From positions 1 through 10,686 of the forward strand of contig JAJXXG010001296.1 of the NCBI GenBank assembly GCA_021781255.1: DNA of 10,686 nucleotides, written 5' to 3'. Origin of the DNA: Acidobacteriota bacterium. GTDB taxonomy: Bacteria > Acidobacteriota > Terriglobia > Terriglobales > Acidobacteriaceae. The first letter of the stretch is position 1. Each line of letters starts with the position of its first letter. Below the pieces are notes generated by a model. It saw only the letters and a list, made by a program, of their open reading frames with translations, was not told the origin of the DNA and ran no database searches. The position numbers and the translations under genes were made by a program. Below, in pieces: positions 1 to 7,731 of the stretch.

Positions 1-1473
1 TGGCGCGGTGAAGTAGTTCTGATTGGAGAAGGTGTAGAGGATGCACAGGAAGAAGTAAGCGCCGATGGCCAGCTCAATCCACGGAGCGAGTACCAGGCGC
101 TTGCGATACTTGGCGGCCTGGGACTTTTCGCCTTTCTGCGCGACGCGGTATTTGGGCGTGCGCACAAACGCGCTCTTGATGCCGAGCAGCGCCTCCATCA
201 CGGCCTTGGTGTTGGTGACCGTGAGACCGATGCCGAGCGCCATCAGCAGCGGAAGATACAGGAAGGTCTTCATCCAGCCTTTTGGGTAGAGCTCGCGCTG
301 GCTTACCACGTAGAACACGGCAATCGAAAAGCTGGAGGCGGTGAACAGCGGCACGTCAATCAGCAGCATCTGGAACCATCCCTGATAGAAGCGCACAATC
401 ATGGCCGGCATCAGCAGAGCGGTCATGATAATCATCAGCGGATAGCTGAGGTTGGCGGTCAGGTGGTAGACGGCCTCAATCTTGATGCGCCGCGGCACAT
501 TCGACTTGAACATCATGGGCAGCACTTTGATGCTGGTCTGGATAAGGCCCTTGGCCCAGCGCGCCTGCTGCGTTTTGAAGGCGGTCATCTCGATGGGCAG
601 CTCGGACGGGCACTCGATCTCCGGCAGGTACTTGAAGCGCCAGCCGGCCATCTGCGAGCGGTAACTCAAGTCGGTATCTTCGGTGAGCGTGTCGTGCTGC
701 CAGCCGCCGCCATCTGTAATGGCCTGGATGCGCCACATGCCGGCTGTACCGTTGAAATTGAAGAAGTCGTTGCTTCGAACACGGGCGCCGTGCTCCAGCA
801 CAAAGTGGCCGTCCAGCAGGATGGCCTCAATGCGCGTCAGCAGGCTGTAGTCGCGGTTGAGGTGGGTCCAGCGCGTCTGCACCATACCGATCTCCGGCTC
901 GGCAAAGTGATGAATCACCTTCATTAGCCAGTCGGCAGGCGGCACAAAGTCGGCGTCGAAGATGGCCACAAACTCGCCCCTGGCCACCTTGAGCCCAGCG
1001 TCCAGCGCGCCGGCCTTGTAGCCATGCCGGTTGGTGCGGTGGATGTAGACGATGGGATGGCCCAGCGCGGCGTAGCGGGCCACAGTGCTCGACGCCACCT
1101 CAATGGTTTCGTCGGTCGAGTCGTCCAGCACCTGGATCTCCAGCTTTTCGCGCGGATAGTCCATGGCGCAGACCGCCTCGATCAGCCGGTCAATCACAAA
1201 CTGCTCGTTGAAGATGGGCAGTTGCACCGTGACGAAAGGCAGCTCCTCGAAGTGCTGCGGTGGGTTTGGATTGTAGTTCTTGCGGTGCTTGAAATAGAGG
1301 TAGCAGAGCGTGTAGCGGTGAATGCCGTAAAGAGCCAGCACAATCATCACCGCGAAGTAGGGAATGAGCAGTGCGAGGTCAAACCAGTTCCAGTGGTAAA
1401 GCCCTCTGAAGGTCTGGTCGGCATACTGCATTTTCAAGTAGTGGCGCAGGCCGTTCTGGGGCGCAAATGTCAT
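1..1473 (-). CDS. Processive family 2 glycosyltransferase, cellulose/mannan synthase-like, 3'-truncated by the window
   Basis: Integral membrane glycosyltransferase, expected to move a sugar from a nucleotide-sugar donor in the cytoplasm onto a lipid or growing beta-glycan. Reading from an ATG at 1473 gives at least 491 residues, open at the left edge. A first hydrophobic segment (about residues 30-50) precedes the GT-A catalytic domain. The full processive D,D,D,QxxRW set is visible: DDS at 117-119, DAD at 173-175, the catalytic-base motif TED at 264-266, and QQARW at 302-306. After it come at least four hydrophobic segments (for example LSYPLMIIMTALLMP and TFLYLPLLMALGIGLTV), as in CslA/BcsA-type synthases. 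No PilZ domain is seen in the visible part. Start choice is uncertain: in-frame ATGs also lie at 1431 and 1683 (frame open to a stop at 1689), and none has a strong ribosome binding site. The family assignment is firm; substrate and product cannot be read from sequence. Confidence 0.9.
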   Translation of the reverse strand, partial: MTFAPQNGLRHYLKMQYADQTFRGLYHWNWFDLALLIPYFAVMIVLALYGIHRYTLCYLYFKHRKNYNPNPPQHFEELPFVTVQLPIFNEQFVIDRLIEAVCAMDYPREKLEIQVLDDSTDETIEVASSTVARYAALGHPIVYIHRTNRHGYKAGALDAGLKVARGEFVAIFDADFVPPADWLMKVIHHFAEPEIGMVQTRWTHLNRDYSLLTRIEAILLDGHFVLEHGARVRSNDFFNFNGTAGMWRIQAITDGGGWQHDTLTEDTDLSYRSQMAGWRFKYLPEIECPSELPIEMTAFKTQQARWAKGLIQTSIKVLPMMFKSNVPRRIKIEAVYHLTANLSYPLMIIMTALLMPAMIVRFYQGWFQMLLIDVPLFTASSFSIAVFYVVSQRELYPKGWMKTFLYLPLLMALGIGLTVTNTKAVMEALLGIKSAFVRTPKYRVAQKGEKSQAAKYRKRLVLAPWIELAIGAYFFLCILYTFSNQNYFTAP

Positions 1474-1673
1474 CCATGCGGCTATCCGCACGGGCACGCC
1501 GCTAAGCAGGCTGGCGGAGAGATTCAGGCTGGCGACTAGCGGGGCGAACAGGATAGGGCCTCCACGACCGTAATACCGGAATTGTACGCGATGGGCGCAG
1601 GTGAGCGTCTGCGCGCGAAGCCTCTTTCCAGCCAGGCGGTAGTGGTCGGACGGCCTCGACTTGCTGGAAGTTG

Positions 1674-1691
1674 GGTAACGCATGTGTTACC
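1674..1691. promoter_or_regulatory. 18-bp near-perfect palindrome upstream of the toxin gene, likely operator
   Basis: GGTAACGCATGTGTTACC reads almost identically on both strands: 8 of 9 base pairs match, with only the 1680/1685 pair failing. It ends 7 nt before the toxin start codon. HigA-type antitoxins have an HTH and usually repress their own operon by binding such a palindrome near the promoter, so this is the natural candidate operator. I see no convincing -35/-10 pair around it (TTGCTG at 1661-1666 is only a possible -35). The site also lies between the toxin operon and the divergent glycosyltransferase gene. The palindrome is seen directly; its role is inferred. Confidence 0.55.
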
Positions 1692-1698
1692 ATAAAGA

Positions 1699-2025
1699 GT
1701 GATCGAAATCGTCGAATACATTGACGCTGGAGGCAAGAATCCCTTTGGCCGATGGGTCTCCGGCCTGGATGCGGGCGTGAAAGCGAGAGTCTTGGCCGCG
1801 GTACTGCGAATGGAGGGCGGCAATTTCTCCGCAGCGAAGGGAATTGGGTCGGGTGTTTCGGAGTTGCGGCTGGATTTCGGTCCCGGATATCGAATCTACT
1901 TTGGCAGGGATGGGGAACGGCTGGTGATTCTGCTTGGCGCCGGTTCCAAGAAGCGGCAGCAGGCAGACATTGAAGAGGCCCAGGCTTGTTGGGTTGCATA
2001 CAAGCGGCGAAAGCGGGAGGAATAG
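1699..2025 (+). CDS. HigB/RelE-superfamily toxin of a type II toxin-antitoxin module (Gp49-like)
   Basis: Small basic protein of 108 residues, matching the phage-derived Gp49-like/HigB branch of the RelE/ParE fold. Members are usually ribosome-dependent or free mRNA endonucleases held inactive by the antitoxin. The typical order is visible: an N-terminal strand ending near NPFGRWVSGLD (14-24), a helix with the basic segment around 28-38, the conserved core SELRLDFGPGYRIYF (54-68), the strand RLVILLGAGSKKRQQ (74-88), and a C-terminal helix ADIEEAQACW (89-98) with a basic tail. The start must be the GTG at 1699, because an in-frame TAA lies at 1693-1695 and the next ATG falls near residue 38. 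Only a weak purine run (AAAGAG) precedes it. The stop abuts the antitoxin ATG with no gap, so the pair is co-transcribed. The family is well supported; the target is unknown. Confidence 0.85.
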   Translation: MIEIVEYIDAGGKNPFGRWVSGLDAGVKARVLAAVLRMEGGNFSAAKGIGSGVSELRLDFGPGYRIYFGRDGERLVILLGAGSKKRQQADIEEAQACWVAYKRRKREE

Positions 2026-2352
2026 ATGGCGCTAACACGGAGCTTCAAAGAGACCGTCCGGGAAGAACTGGCAAACAACGAGTTTCGACGGGCATTTCTA
2101 TGTGAGGCGGTCGCTCGCATGATGGAAGGCGATATGCAAACCGCCAAATCGGTCCTGCGCGAGTACATCAACGGAACAGTCGGCTTTCCCAAGCTCGGGG
2201 CAGCTCTCGGCCGCTCTCCCAAGAGCCTGATGCGAATGCTCAGTCCTGCCGGGAACCCGCAGGCGAGGAATCTCTTCGAAATGATCGCCTATCTCCAGAA
2301 GATCGAAGGCACGGTCCTTGAAGTTCGCGCAAGAAGCGCAGCGGCCGCGTGA
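2026..2352 (+). CDS. HigA-like HTH antitoxin / XRE-type repressor
   Basis: Antitoxin partner of the preceding toxin, 108 residues. It should bind and neutralise the toxin and repress the operon through its DNA-binding domain. The N-terminal half (1-50) is a helical region with MMEGDMQTAKSVLREYING, typical of this antitoxin group. An HTH follows at about 51-77: VGFPKLGAALGRSPKSLMRM, then LSPAGNPQARNLFEMIAYLQ, a signature of HigA-like regulators paired with Gp49-like toxins. The start ATG directly follows the toxin stop and has a strong Shine-Dalgarno (GGAGG, about 2016-2020) inside the toxin's last codons, so both proteins can be made at coupled rates. The Ala-rich tail (SAAAA) is unremarkable. 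The alternative, a plain XRE regulator, is unlikely given the neighbour. Confidence 0.85.
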   Translation: MALTRSFKETVREELANNEFRRAFLCEAVARMMEGDMQTAKSVLREYINGTVGFPKLGAALGRSPKSLMRMLSPAGNPQARNLFEMIAYLQKIEGTVLEVRARSAAAA

Positions 2353-2398
2353 CTGGATTCTCCTAAAGCAACCGCGAACCGTTCGGTCCCACGCCCCT

Positions 2399-3058
2399 TC
2401 AGCGAGCTTGAGCCAACTTGGCCAGGATCACTGGTTTCTCCGGATCCAAAACTCGGATCTTGTCTGCCTCATCCAGACCGGGATACTTCTTCGTTGTCTC
2501 GTAGTGGACCTTCTGGAGGTATCGGCCGCTCCTTGCGTCGAAAGCGAAGACTTCGATGTGATAGCGATGTGACGCAAAGTGCGTTTCCTCATTAAAGTTT
2601 GATTTCTGCATTGTCTCGAAGTCCCAAATGAAATCCGCGGTCAGAAGAATCGGAAGCTTTGAGAATTGCGGTAGGCTCCACAGCTTATATTCACTCTGGT
2701 TTGTGAGCCGCACCCGGGGTAGAAGATTGACGAATTCTCCATCCCTGACGGTGAGCAGTGCGAAGTCGGTCAATGTGCCGCTGCCACAACCGGAGAACAT
2801 CGCAGTGAACAAGGTGAGTTGGTGTCCATTGAACTGCCCTACGGGCGTGGCCTTCGGCTCAAGACCAAAGATGTAACTCTTATCGCCCGGCGGAGCGTAG
2901 CAGTGAGCTCTGCCGGAAGATTCAAGGCAAATCCTGGCGGGTGTTTTTGGAAAGCAGCCGTCCGCATCGGCTTTGCCGGGCAGAACCTGATATTGGGCGC
3001 AGCAAGTTGCGACGCAAACGCTAAATACCGCCATTGTTGTCAGGCACTCGAATCGCAT
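2399..3058 (-). CDS. Secreted cysteine-containing protein of unknown function
   Basis: A 219-residue protein I cannot assign to a named family. Residues 1-21 look like a signal peptide: one basic residue, then a hydrophobic stretch TTMAVFSVCVATC, then CAQ. There is no proper lipobox, so a soluble exported protein is more likely than a lipoprotein. The mature part has Cys at about 35, 44, 53 and 91, which suggests disulfides in the periplasm or outside. The C-terminal third reads like beta structure (YHIEVFAFDARSGRYLQKV) and ends in a polar region with KYPGLDEADKIRVLDPEK. The ATG at 3058 is preceded by GGAAG at a suitable distance. The gene runs convergent to the toxin-antitoxin pair and divergent from the acyl-CoA dehydrogenase, so it is probably monocistronic. 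Its base composition looks less GC-rich than the flanking enzymes. The gene is probably real; its role is unknown. Confidence 0.75.
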   Translation of the reverse strand: MRFECLTTMAVFSVCVATCCAQYQVLPGKADADGCFPKTPARICLESSGRAHCYAPPGDKSYIFGLEPKATPVGQFNGHQLTLFTAMFSGCGSGTLTDFALLTVRDGEFVNLLPRVRLTNQSEYKLWSLPQFSKLPILLTADFIWDFETMQKSNFNEETHFASHRYHIEVFAFDARSGRYLQKVHYETTKKYPGLDEADKIRVLDPEKPVILAKLAQAR

Positions 3059-3225
3059 TTCCTGGCTTCCCCGTCCATCAGTGCTGCTTCCAAAGGCTCT
3101 TGAAGCTTATACCTATCATTGCGCATGTAGCTCTCTCACAGCATTGTCAACGATTAAATGCTCACTCGCCGGTGTTGCCGCCAGCCGAGCCGCAGGCGTA
3201 AGGTGGGCAGAGTCAGGAGACTGCT
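3059..3225. other. Divergent intergenic region between the secreted protein and the acyl-CoA dehydrogenase
   Basis: A 167-nt region that must hold promoters for both flanking genes. On the minus strand a perfect -35-like TTGACA lies at 3150-3145, but no good -10 is found 16-18 nt away. An A/T-rich stretch with TATAAG lies further on at about 3110-3116. No clear operator palindrome was seen. The AGGAG ribosome binding site of the dehydrogenase lies at 3215-3219. Confidence 0.35.
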
Positions 3226-5031
3226 GTGCCCAATTCCGCTCTTTCATCTTCCGCTGTTCTGGCCGCTGCTGGCGGCAGTTTCCTTCTTGAATCCCGCAAA
3301 CCTGCTGAGGTCTTCACCCCGGAGGACCTGACGGAGGAGCAGCGCCAGATTGCCGCCACGGCTGCCCAGTTTGCCCGCGAAGAAGTTCTGCCCGCCGCGG
3401 CCGACATCGAGGCCAAGAAGCCGGGCGTGCTTCCAGCGCTGCTGCGCAAGGCCGGCGAGTTGGGCCTGACTGCCATCGACATCCCCGAAGAGTACGGCGG
3501 CATGGGGCTGGACAAGGTCAGCTCCACGCTGATTACCGACCACATGTCGGTGCTGGCGAGCTTCTCCACGGCCTTTGGCGCGCACATCGGTATCGCCACG
3601 TTGCCGCTGGTCTGGTATGGCACGCCGGAGCAGAAGCAGCGCTACCTGCCCCGGCTTGCGACCGCCGAGTTCATCGGCGCTTACGGACTGTCTGAGGCCA
3701 GCTCCGGCTCCGACGCGATGAACATTCGCGCCCGCGCCACGCTCTCAGAGGACGGCTCCCACTACACGCTCGACGGCGAAAAGATGTGGATCACCAACTG
3801 CGGCATCGCGGGTCTTTATACGGTCTTTGCCAAGATTGACGGCGAGAAATTCTCCGCGTTTCTCATCGAGCGCGACACGCCCGGCCTCACTGTCGGCGCA
3901 GAGGAGCACAAGCTGGGTATTCGCGGCTCATCCACCTGCCCGCTGGTGCTTGATGGCTGCAAGGTGCCTGCCGCCAACCTGCTGGGCGAGCCGGGCAAAG
4001 GCCACCACATCGCCTTCAACGTGCTGAATATGGGCCGCTTCAAGCTAGGCGTGGCCTGTGTGGGCGGGGCGCGCCATGCGCTGGCTGAGATGATTCGCTA
4101 CGCCAAACAGCGCACGTCATTCGGCAAGCCCATTGCGGAGTTCGGCCTCATCCAGCGCAAGATCTCTGCCGGAGCCACGCGCCTGTTCGCCGCCGAAAGC
4201 ATGGCCTACCGCACCGCAGGAATGATTGACGCAAATCTGGCGCAGCTCGCCCCGGAGCAGGCGCAGGACGCGCGCCAGATGCAGCGCCGCATTGAGGAGT
4301 ACGCCGTTGAATGCTCGATCCTCAAGGTCTATGGGTCTGAGATGCTCTCGCTTATAGCCGACGAACTGGTCGCAACCATGGGCGGCTACGGCTACGTGGA
4401 GGATTACCCTGCCGAGCGTTTCTATCGCGACGCGCGCATCAACCGGATTTTTGAAGGCACCAACGAGATCAATCGCCTCATCATCACCGGCTGGCTGATG
4501 AAGCGCGCGATGAGTGGTGAACTGCCGCTGCTGACAAAAATCAAATCGCTGATGGACGAGGTCATGCAGCCGCCGTCTTTCGATTCATCCGCCGACACGG
4601 GTGAGCCGCTGGCGCGCGAGGCCGAGGTGCTGGAGGCAATCCGGAAGATCGCGCTCTTCGTCGCAGGCGTGGCGAGCCAGCGCTATATGACCGCTCTGCA
4701 GGATCAGCAGGAAGTCATGGCCGATCTTGCCGACATGATCAGCCAGGTCTTCGCGCTGGAGTCGGCGCTGGTGCGCGCGCAAAAACTGGCGGCTTCAGGC
4801 AAAAGCTCGGCTGCCGCGGCTGCCGCGATGACCGCTCTGCTGGCGGACGAAAGCATGGCCCTGGCCGAGCAGGCTGCGCGGCGCGTGCTGGCAGCCTGCG
4901 GCGTCGGAGACGAACTGCGCACGCAACTCGCCATCCTGCGGCGGCTTGCCCGCTTTACGCCTGCAGATACCGTGGCCCTGAGCCGCGCCGTTGCCCGCCA
5001 CTGCATTGAGGCGGAGAAGTATCCGCTGTGA
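3226..5031 (+). CDS. fadE: Acyl-CoA dehydrogenase, long form (FadE/VLCAD-like)
   Basis: FAD-dependent enzyme that oxidises acyl-CoA to trans-2-enoyl-CoA in the first step of fatty acid beta-oxidation, probably passing electrons to ETF in the cytoplasm. It has 601 residues, longer than the usual 380-400 because of a C-terminal helical extension (about 430-601), as in VLCAD/ACAD9 and Bacillus FadE. The N-terminal helical domain contains DIPEEYGGMGLDK. FAD-contact segments are YGLSEASSGSD (153-163) and WITN (188-191). RTSFGKPI begins at 296 and the MGGYGYVEDYP motif follows. The catalytic base is Glu410 in RIFEGTNEI, the MCAD-type position. The start is GTG, supported by AGGAG 6 nt upstream. All key residues are intact. 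Chain length is unknown; the extension favours long-chain acyl-CoA. The GH31 gene follows after 63 nt. The symbol is by family resemblance. Confidence 0.93.
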   Translation: MPNSALSSSAVLAAAGGSFLLESRKPAEVFTPEDLTEEQRQIAATAAQFAREEVLPAAADIEAKKPGVLPALLRKAGELGLTAIDIPEEYGGMGLDKVSSTLITDHMSVLASFSTAFGAHIGIATLPLVWYGTPEQKQRYLPRLATAEFIGAYGLSEASSGSDAMNIRARATLSEDGSHYTLDGEKMWITNCGIAGLYTVFAKIDGEKFSAFLIERDTPGLTVGAEEHKLGIRGSSTCPLVLDGCKVPAANLLGEPGKGHHIAFNVLNMGRFKLGVACVGGARHALAEMIRYAKQRTSFGKPIAEFGLIQRKISAGATRLFAAESMAYRTAGMIDANLAQLAPEQAQDARQMQRRIEEYAVECSILKVYGSEMLSLIADELVATMGGYGYVEDYPAERFYRDARINRIFEGTNEINRLIITGWLMKRAMSGELPLLTKIKSLMDEVMQPPSFDSSADTGEPLAREAEVLEAIRKIALFVAGVASQRYMTALQDQQEVMADLADMISQVFALESALVRAQKLAASGKSSAAAAAAMTALLADESMALAEQAARRVLAACGVGDELRTQLAILRRLARFTPADTVALSRAVARHCIEAEKYPL

Positions 5032-5094
5032 CAGCCATGCGCGGCAGGCGGCCGGTCTTGATTGGTAACATGGCTTGCTGTTCAGGAGAAACAA

Positions 5095-7644
5095 ATGATC
5101 AATCGCTCCACCATTTGCTTTGCTGCCTGCATCACTGTTTTCGCCGCAATCACCCAATCCACTTCCACGGCGGCTCAGCCGCCCACTTCCGCACCTGCCG
5201 CGCGCGTTGAGCTGGACGCCGTCACCGGCGCGACGGCGCTGCCCGATGGTATTCAGATTCAGGCCGGGGAGGCGCAATTGCGCATCACGGCGTTGCGCGA
5301 CGACATTGTCCGTGTGCGCATCGCTTCCGGCGCGCAGCTCCCTGAGGACGCCTCATGGGCCGTGTTGCCCGAGGCGCGAACGAAATCTGTGCATGTGCAA
5401 CCTGTGAGCGACTCGGCCTCCGTCGGCTTCCGCACCGCTGCGCTTGATGTGCGCGTGGAGCGCAAGCCGCTGCGGCTGGTTGTGAGCGATCTGGCAGGCC
5501 ATGTGATCTGCGCTGACGCAATCGGCAGGCCGGCGAACTTCAAGCTCGGGGGCTTCTCTGTCTACAAGCAGATGCCCGACGACGAGCAGTTCTACGGTCT
5601 CGGCGACAAGACAGGCCTCTTCAACCGCCGCGGCCAGGCCTATACGCTGTGGAACACGGACGTGGGCCCGCAGGAGGCCACGGACCCGCTCTACAAGAGC
5701 ATCCCATTCTTCCTGGCCATCAGCGGCGGACGCAGTTACGGCCTGTTTCTCGACAACACCTGGCGCACCTGGTTTGACTTTGGCAAGCAGGCGCGCGACG
5801 CCTACGGCTTTGGCTCCGAGGGCGGCCCGCTGGATTATTACTTCATCTACGGTCCCACGCCCAGAGAAGTTGTCGAAGACTATGCGTATCTCACCGGCAA
5901 ACCGCCGCTGCCGCCCATGTGGGCTCTTGGCTTTCAGCAGTCGCGTTATAGTTACTCGCCGGAGTCGCAGGCGCGCGAGATTGCAGACCGGCTGCGCGCG
6001 GATAAGATTCCCTCGGACGTGCTCTATCTCGACATTGACTACCAGTACCGCAACAGGCCCTTCACCGTGGACCCTGAACGTTTCCCGGATTTTGCTGGCT
6101 TTGTTGCTGACCTGAAGAAGCAGCACTTTCACCTGGTGACCATCACTGACCTGCACATTGCGCATGTCGCGGGACAGGGGTACATGCCCTATGACACGGG
6201 CCACGCCGGCGACAACTTTGTGAAGAACCCCGATGGCAGCGAGTTTGTCGGCATCGTGTGGCCCGGCCCGGCGGTCTTTCCGGACTTTACCCGCGCCAGC
6301 ACGCGCCAGTGGTGGGGCGGCCTCTACAAGCAGTTTGTGCAGGATGGCGTGGCGGGCTTCTGGAATGATATGAACGAGCCCTCGGTCTTCGATGGGCCGG
6401 ATAAGACGATGCCTTTGAACACGGTTCACCGCATCGATGAGCCGGGCTTTGCGACGCGCACCGCGACGCATTCTGAGATTCACAACATCGTCGGCATGGA
6501 GAACGAGCGCGCCACCTACGATGGCCTGCTGAAGTTGCGGCCCGACGAGCGCCCCTTTGTGCTCACGCGCGCCACCTACGCAGGCGGGCAGCGCTTCGGC
6601 TTCACCTGGACGGGAGACAACTCATCCACGTGGAATCATCTGCGTCTGGCCACGCAGATGCTATTGAATCTCGGCATGAGCGGCATCTCCATGGTGGGCG
6701 ACGACATTGGCGGGTTCAACGGCTCGCCGCAGCCCGACCTGCTGACGCGCTGGATCGAGATGGGCGCGTTCAATCCCATGTTTCGCGACCACACCACGCT
6801 CGGCTCGCTGCCGCAGGAGGTGTGGGTCCACGGTCCGCGGCAGGAGGCAATTCGCCGCCGCTACATCGAAACGCGCTATCGCCTCATGCCCTACATCTAC
6901 ACGCTGGCCGAGGAGGCCTCGCGCACGGGCCTGCCGCTGGTGCGGCCGCTCTTCCTTGAGTTTCCGAGCGATTTTGACGCGGCGGATTCGGAGTTCATGC
7001 TGGGCCGCTCGTTTCTGATTGCGCCGCCCTCGCTGCCGGACATGGTGGATGACTACGCTGTGGCCTACCCGCCGGGGCCGTGGTTCGACTTCTGGACGGG
7101 CGAGAAAATGCAGCCTCAGCCACCGCAGCCCGACATCACCCAGATCGCGGACACCGTTGCCAACGGCGAGTCCCTGTCCAAATTCCCGCCGCCGCACATG
7201 ATTCACCCCACGCTCGAAACGCTGCCTGTCTATGTGCGCGGCGGCAGCATCATTCCCATGCAGCCGCTGGTGCAGAGCACGGACGAGACGCCCAACGGTC
7301 CGCTCGAACTGCGCGTCTATCCGGGGCCGCAATGCGAGGGCTCGCTCTATCTCGACGACGGACATACCTTCCGCTACAAGCAGGGCGAGTACCTGCGGCA
7401 GGGCTTCACCTGCAAGGCTGAGGGCAACGCTGTTGCGCTCGACTTCGGTGTGCGCGAAGGCAGTTGGAAGCCGTGGTGGAAGAGCATCGAGGTTGTCGTC
7501 TACGGCTGGCCGTCAGAGCATGCCGGCGCGAAGCTGTCGGGCTCAACTGAAGCGCTGAAGACGCGCTACGATGCGGCGCAGCACGCGCTGCATGTTGTGA
7601 TTCCCGATGTGGCAGGCAAGCAGGAGCTGCGCATCGCAGAGTAG
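5095..7644 (+). CDS. Secreted GH31 family alpha-glucosidase (alpha-glycosidase)
   Basis: Retaining glycoside hydrolase of family 31, expected to release alpha-linked glucose (or xylose) from oligosaccharides outside the cytoplasm. I choose the ATG at 5095 (849 residues): AGGAG at 5084-5088 sits 6 nt before it, and the protein then begins with a clean signal peptide, hydrophobic CFAACITVFAAI, cleavage near STSTAA-Q (about 27). A TTG at 5062 would extend it by 11 residues but breaks this logic. Domain order: N-terminal beta-sandwich (about 30-240), then the (beta/alpha)8 barrel with the substrate Asp in LDIDYQ (313-316), the nucleophile Asp425 in WNDMNEPSVF and the acid/base Asp508 in FTWTGDNSSTW. 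VGDDIGGF and FRDHTTLGS follow, and C-terminal beta domains carry LPVYVRGGSIIPM. All catalytic residues are present and the length is normal. Exact substrate cannot be read. The 63-nt gap suggests possible co-transcription with the dehydrogenase, although the pathways differ. Confidence 0.93.
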   Translation: MINRSTICFAACITVFAAITQSTSTAAQPPTSAPAARVELDAVTGATALPDGIQIQAGEAQLRITALRDDIVRVRIASGAQLPEDASWAVLPEARTKSVHVQPVSDSASVGFRTAALDVRVERKPLRLVVSDLAGHVICADAIGRPANFKLGGFSVYKQMPDDEQFYGLGDKTGLFNRRGQAYTLWNTDVGPQEATDPLYKSIPFFLAISGGRSYGLFLDNTWRTWFDFGKQARDAYGFGSEGGPLDYYFIYGPTPREVVEDYAYLTGKPPLPPMWALGFQQSRYSYSPESQAREIADRLRADKIPSDVLYLDIDYQYRNRPFTVDPERFPDFAGFVADLKKQHFHLVTITDLHIAHVAGQGYMPYDTGHAGDNFVKNPDGSEFVGIVWPGPAVFPDFTRASTRQWWGGLYKQFVQDGVAGFWNDMNEPSVFDGPDKTMPLNTVHRIDEPGFATRTATHSEIHNIVGMENERATYDGLLKLRPDERPFVLTRATYAGGQRFGFTWTGDNSSTWNHLRLATQMLLNLGMSGISMVGDDIGGFNGSPQPDLLTRWIEMGAFNPMFRDHTTLGSLPQEVWVHGPRQEAIRRRYIETRYRLMPYIYTLAEEASRTGLPLVRPLFLEFPSDFDAADSEFMLGRSFLIAPPSLPDMVDDYAVAYPPGPWFDFWTGEKMQPQPPQPDITQIADTVANGESLSKFPPPHMIHPTLETLPVYVRGGSIIPMQPLVQSTDETPNGPLELRVYPGPQCEGSLYLDDGHTFRYKQGEYLRQGFTCKAEGNAVALDFGVREGSWKPWWKSIEVVVYGWPSEHAGAKLSGSTEALKTRYDAAQHALHVVIPDVAGKQELRIAE

Positions 7645-7656
7645 GAGATACCCTCA

Positions 7657-7697
7657 TTGCGAAGGCTCAATCAGCGCAGCAGGTTGAGCCTTCGCGA
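7657..7697. terminator. Strong stem-loop between convergent genes, probable bidirectional terminator
   Basis: GCGAAGGCTCAA at 7659-7670 pairs perfectly with TTGAGCCTTCGC at 7684-7695 (12 bp, 13-nt loop). On the plus strand a T-G wobble and a T-A pair extend it to 7657/7697. It sits 13 nt after the glucosidase stop and in the trailer of the convergent secretin-like gene. Neither side has a true U-run immediately after the stem, so it may act as an RNA-end stabiliser or a weak terminator rather than a classic intrinsic terminator. Confidence 0.5.
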
Positions 7698-7731
7698 AAG
7701 GTTGATCTGCATTCAGTTGCTCACGAAAAAC

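Noticed and set aside
463..1539. Two plus-strand open frames (463-927 and 1024-1539) inside the glycosyltransferase
   Set aside because: They lie opposite the conserved D,D,D,QxxRW catalytic core. Their translations are His/Val/Leu-rich antisense reading without family resemblance.
1502..2222. Minus-strand frames covering the toxin-antitoxin region (1502-2038, 1536-1823, 1896-2222)
   Set aside because: The plus-strand toxin and antitoxin show family motifs and abutting gene structure. The reverse frames have low-complexity composition and no ribosome binding sites.
5062..5094. TTG start 11 codons upstream for the GH31 gene
   Set aside because: It has no ribosome binding site and would put a hydrophilic segment before the signal peptide. 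The ATG at 5095 has AGGAG at ideal spacing.
5353..6483. Long minus-strand open frame (376 codons) opposite the GH31 gene
   Set aside because: The plus strand here encodes an intact catalytic barrel with all GH31 motifs. The reverse frame is an antisense artefact of GC-rich codon bias and shows no recognisable domain.
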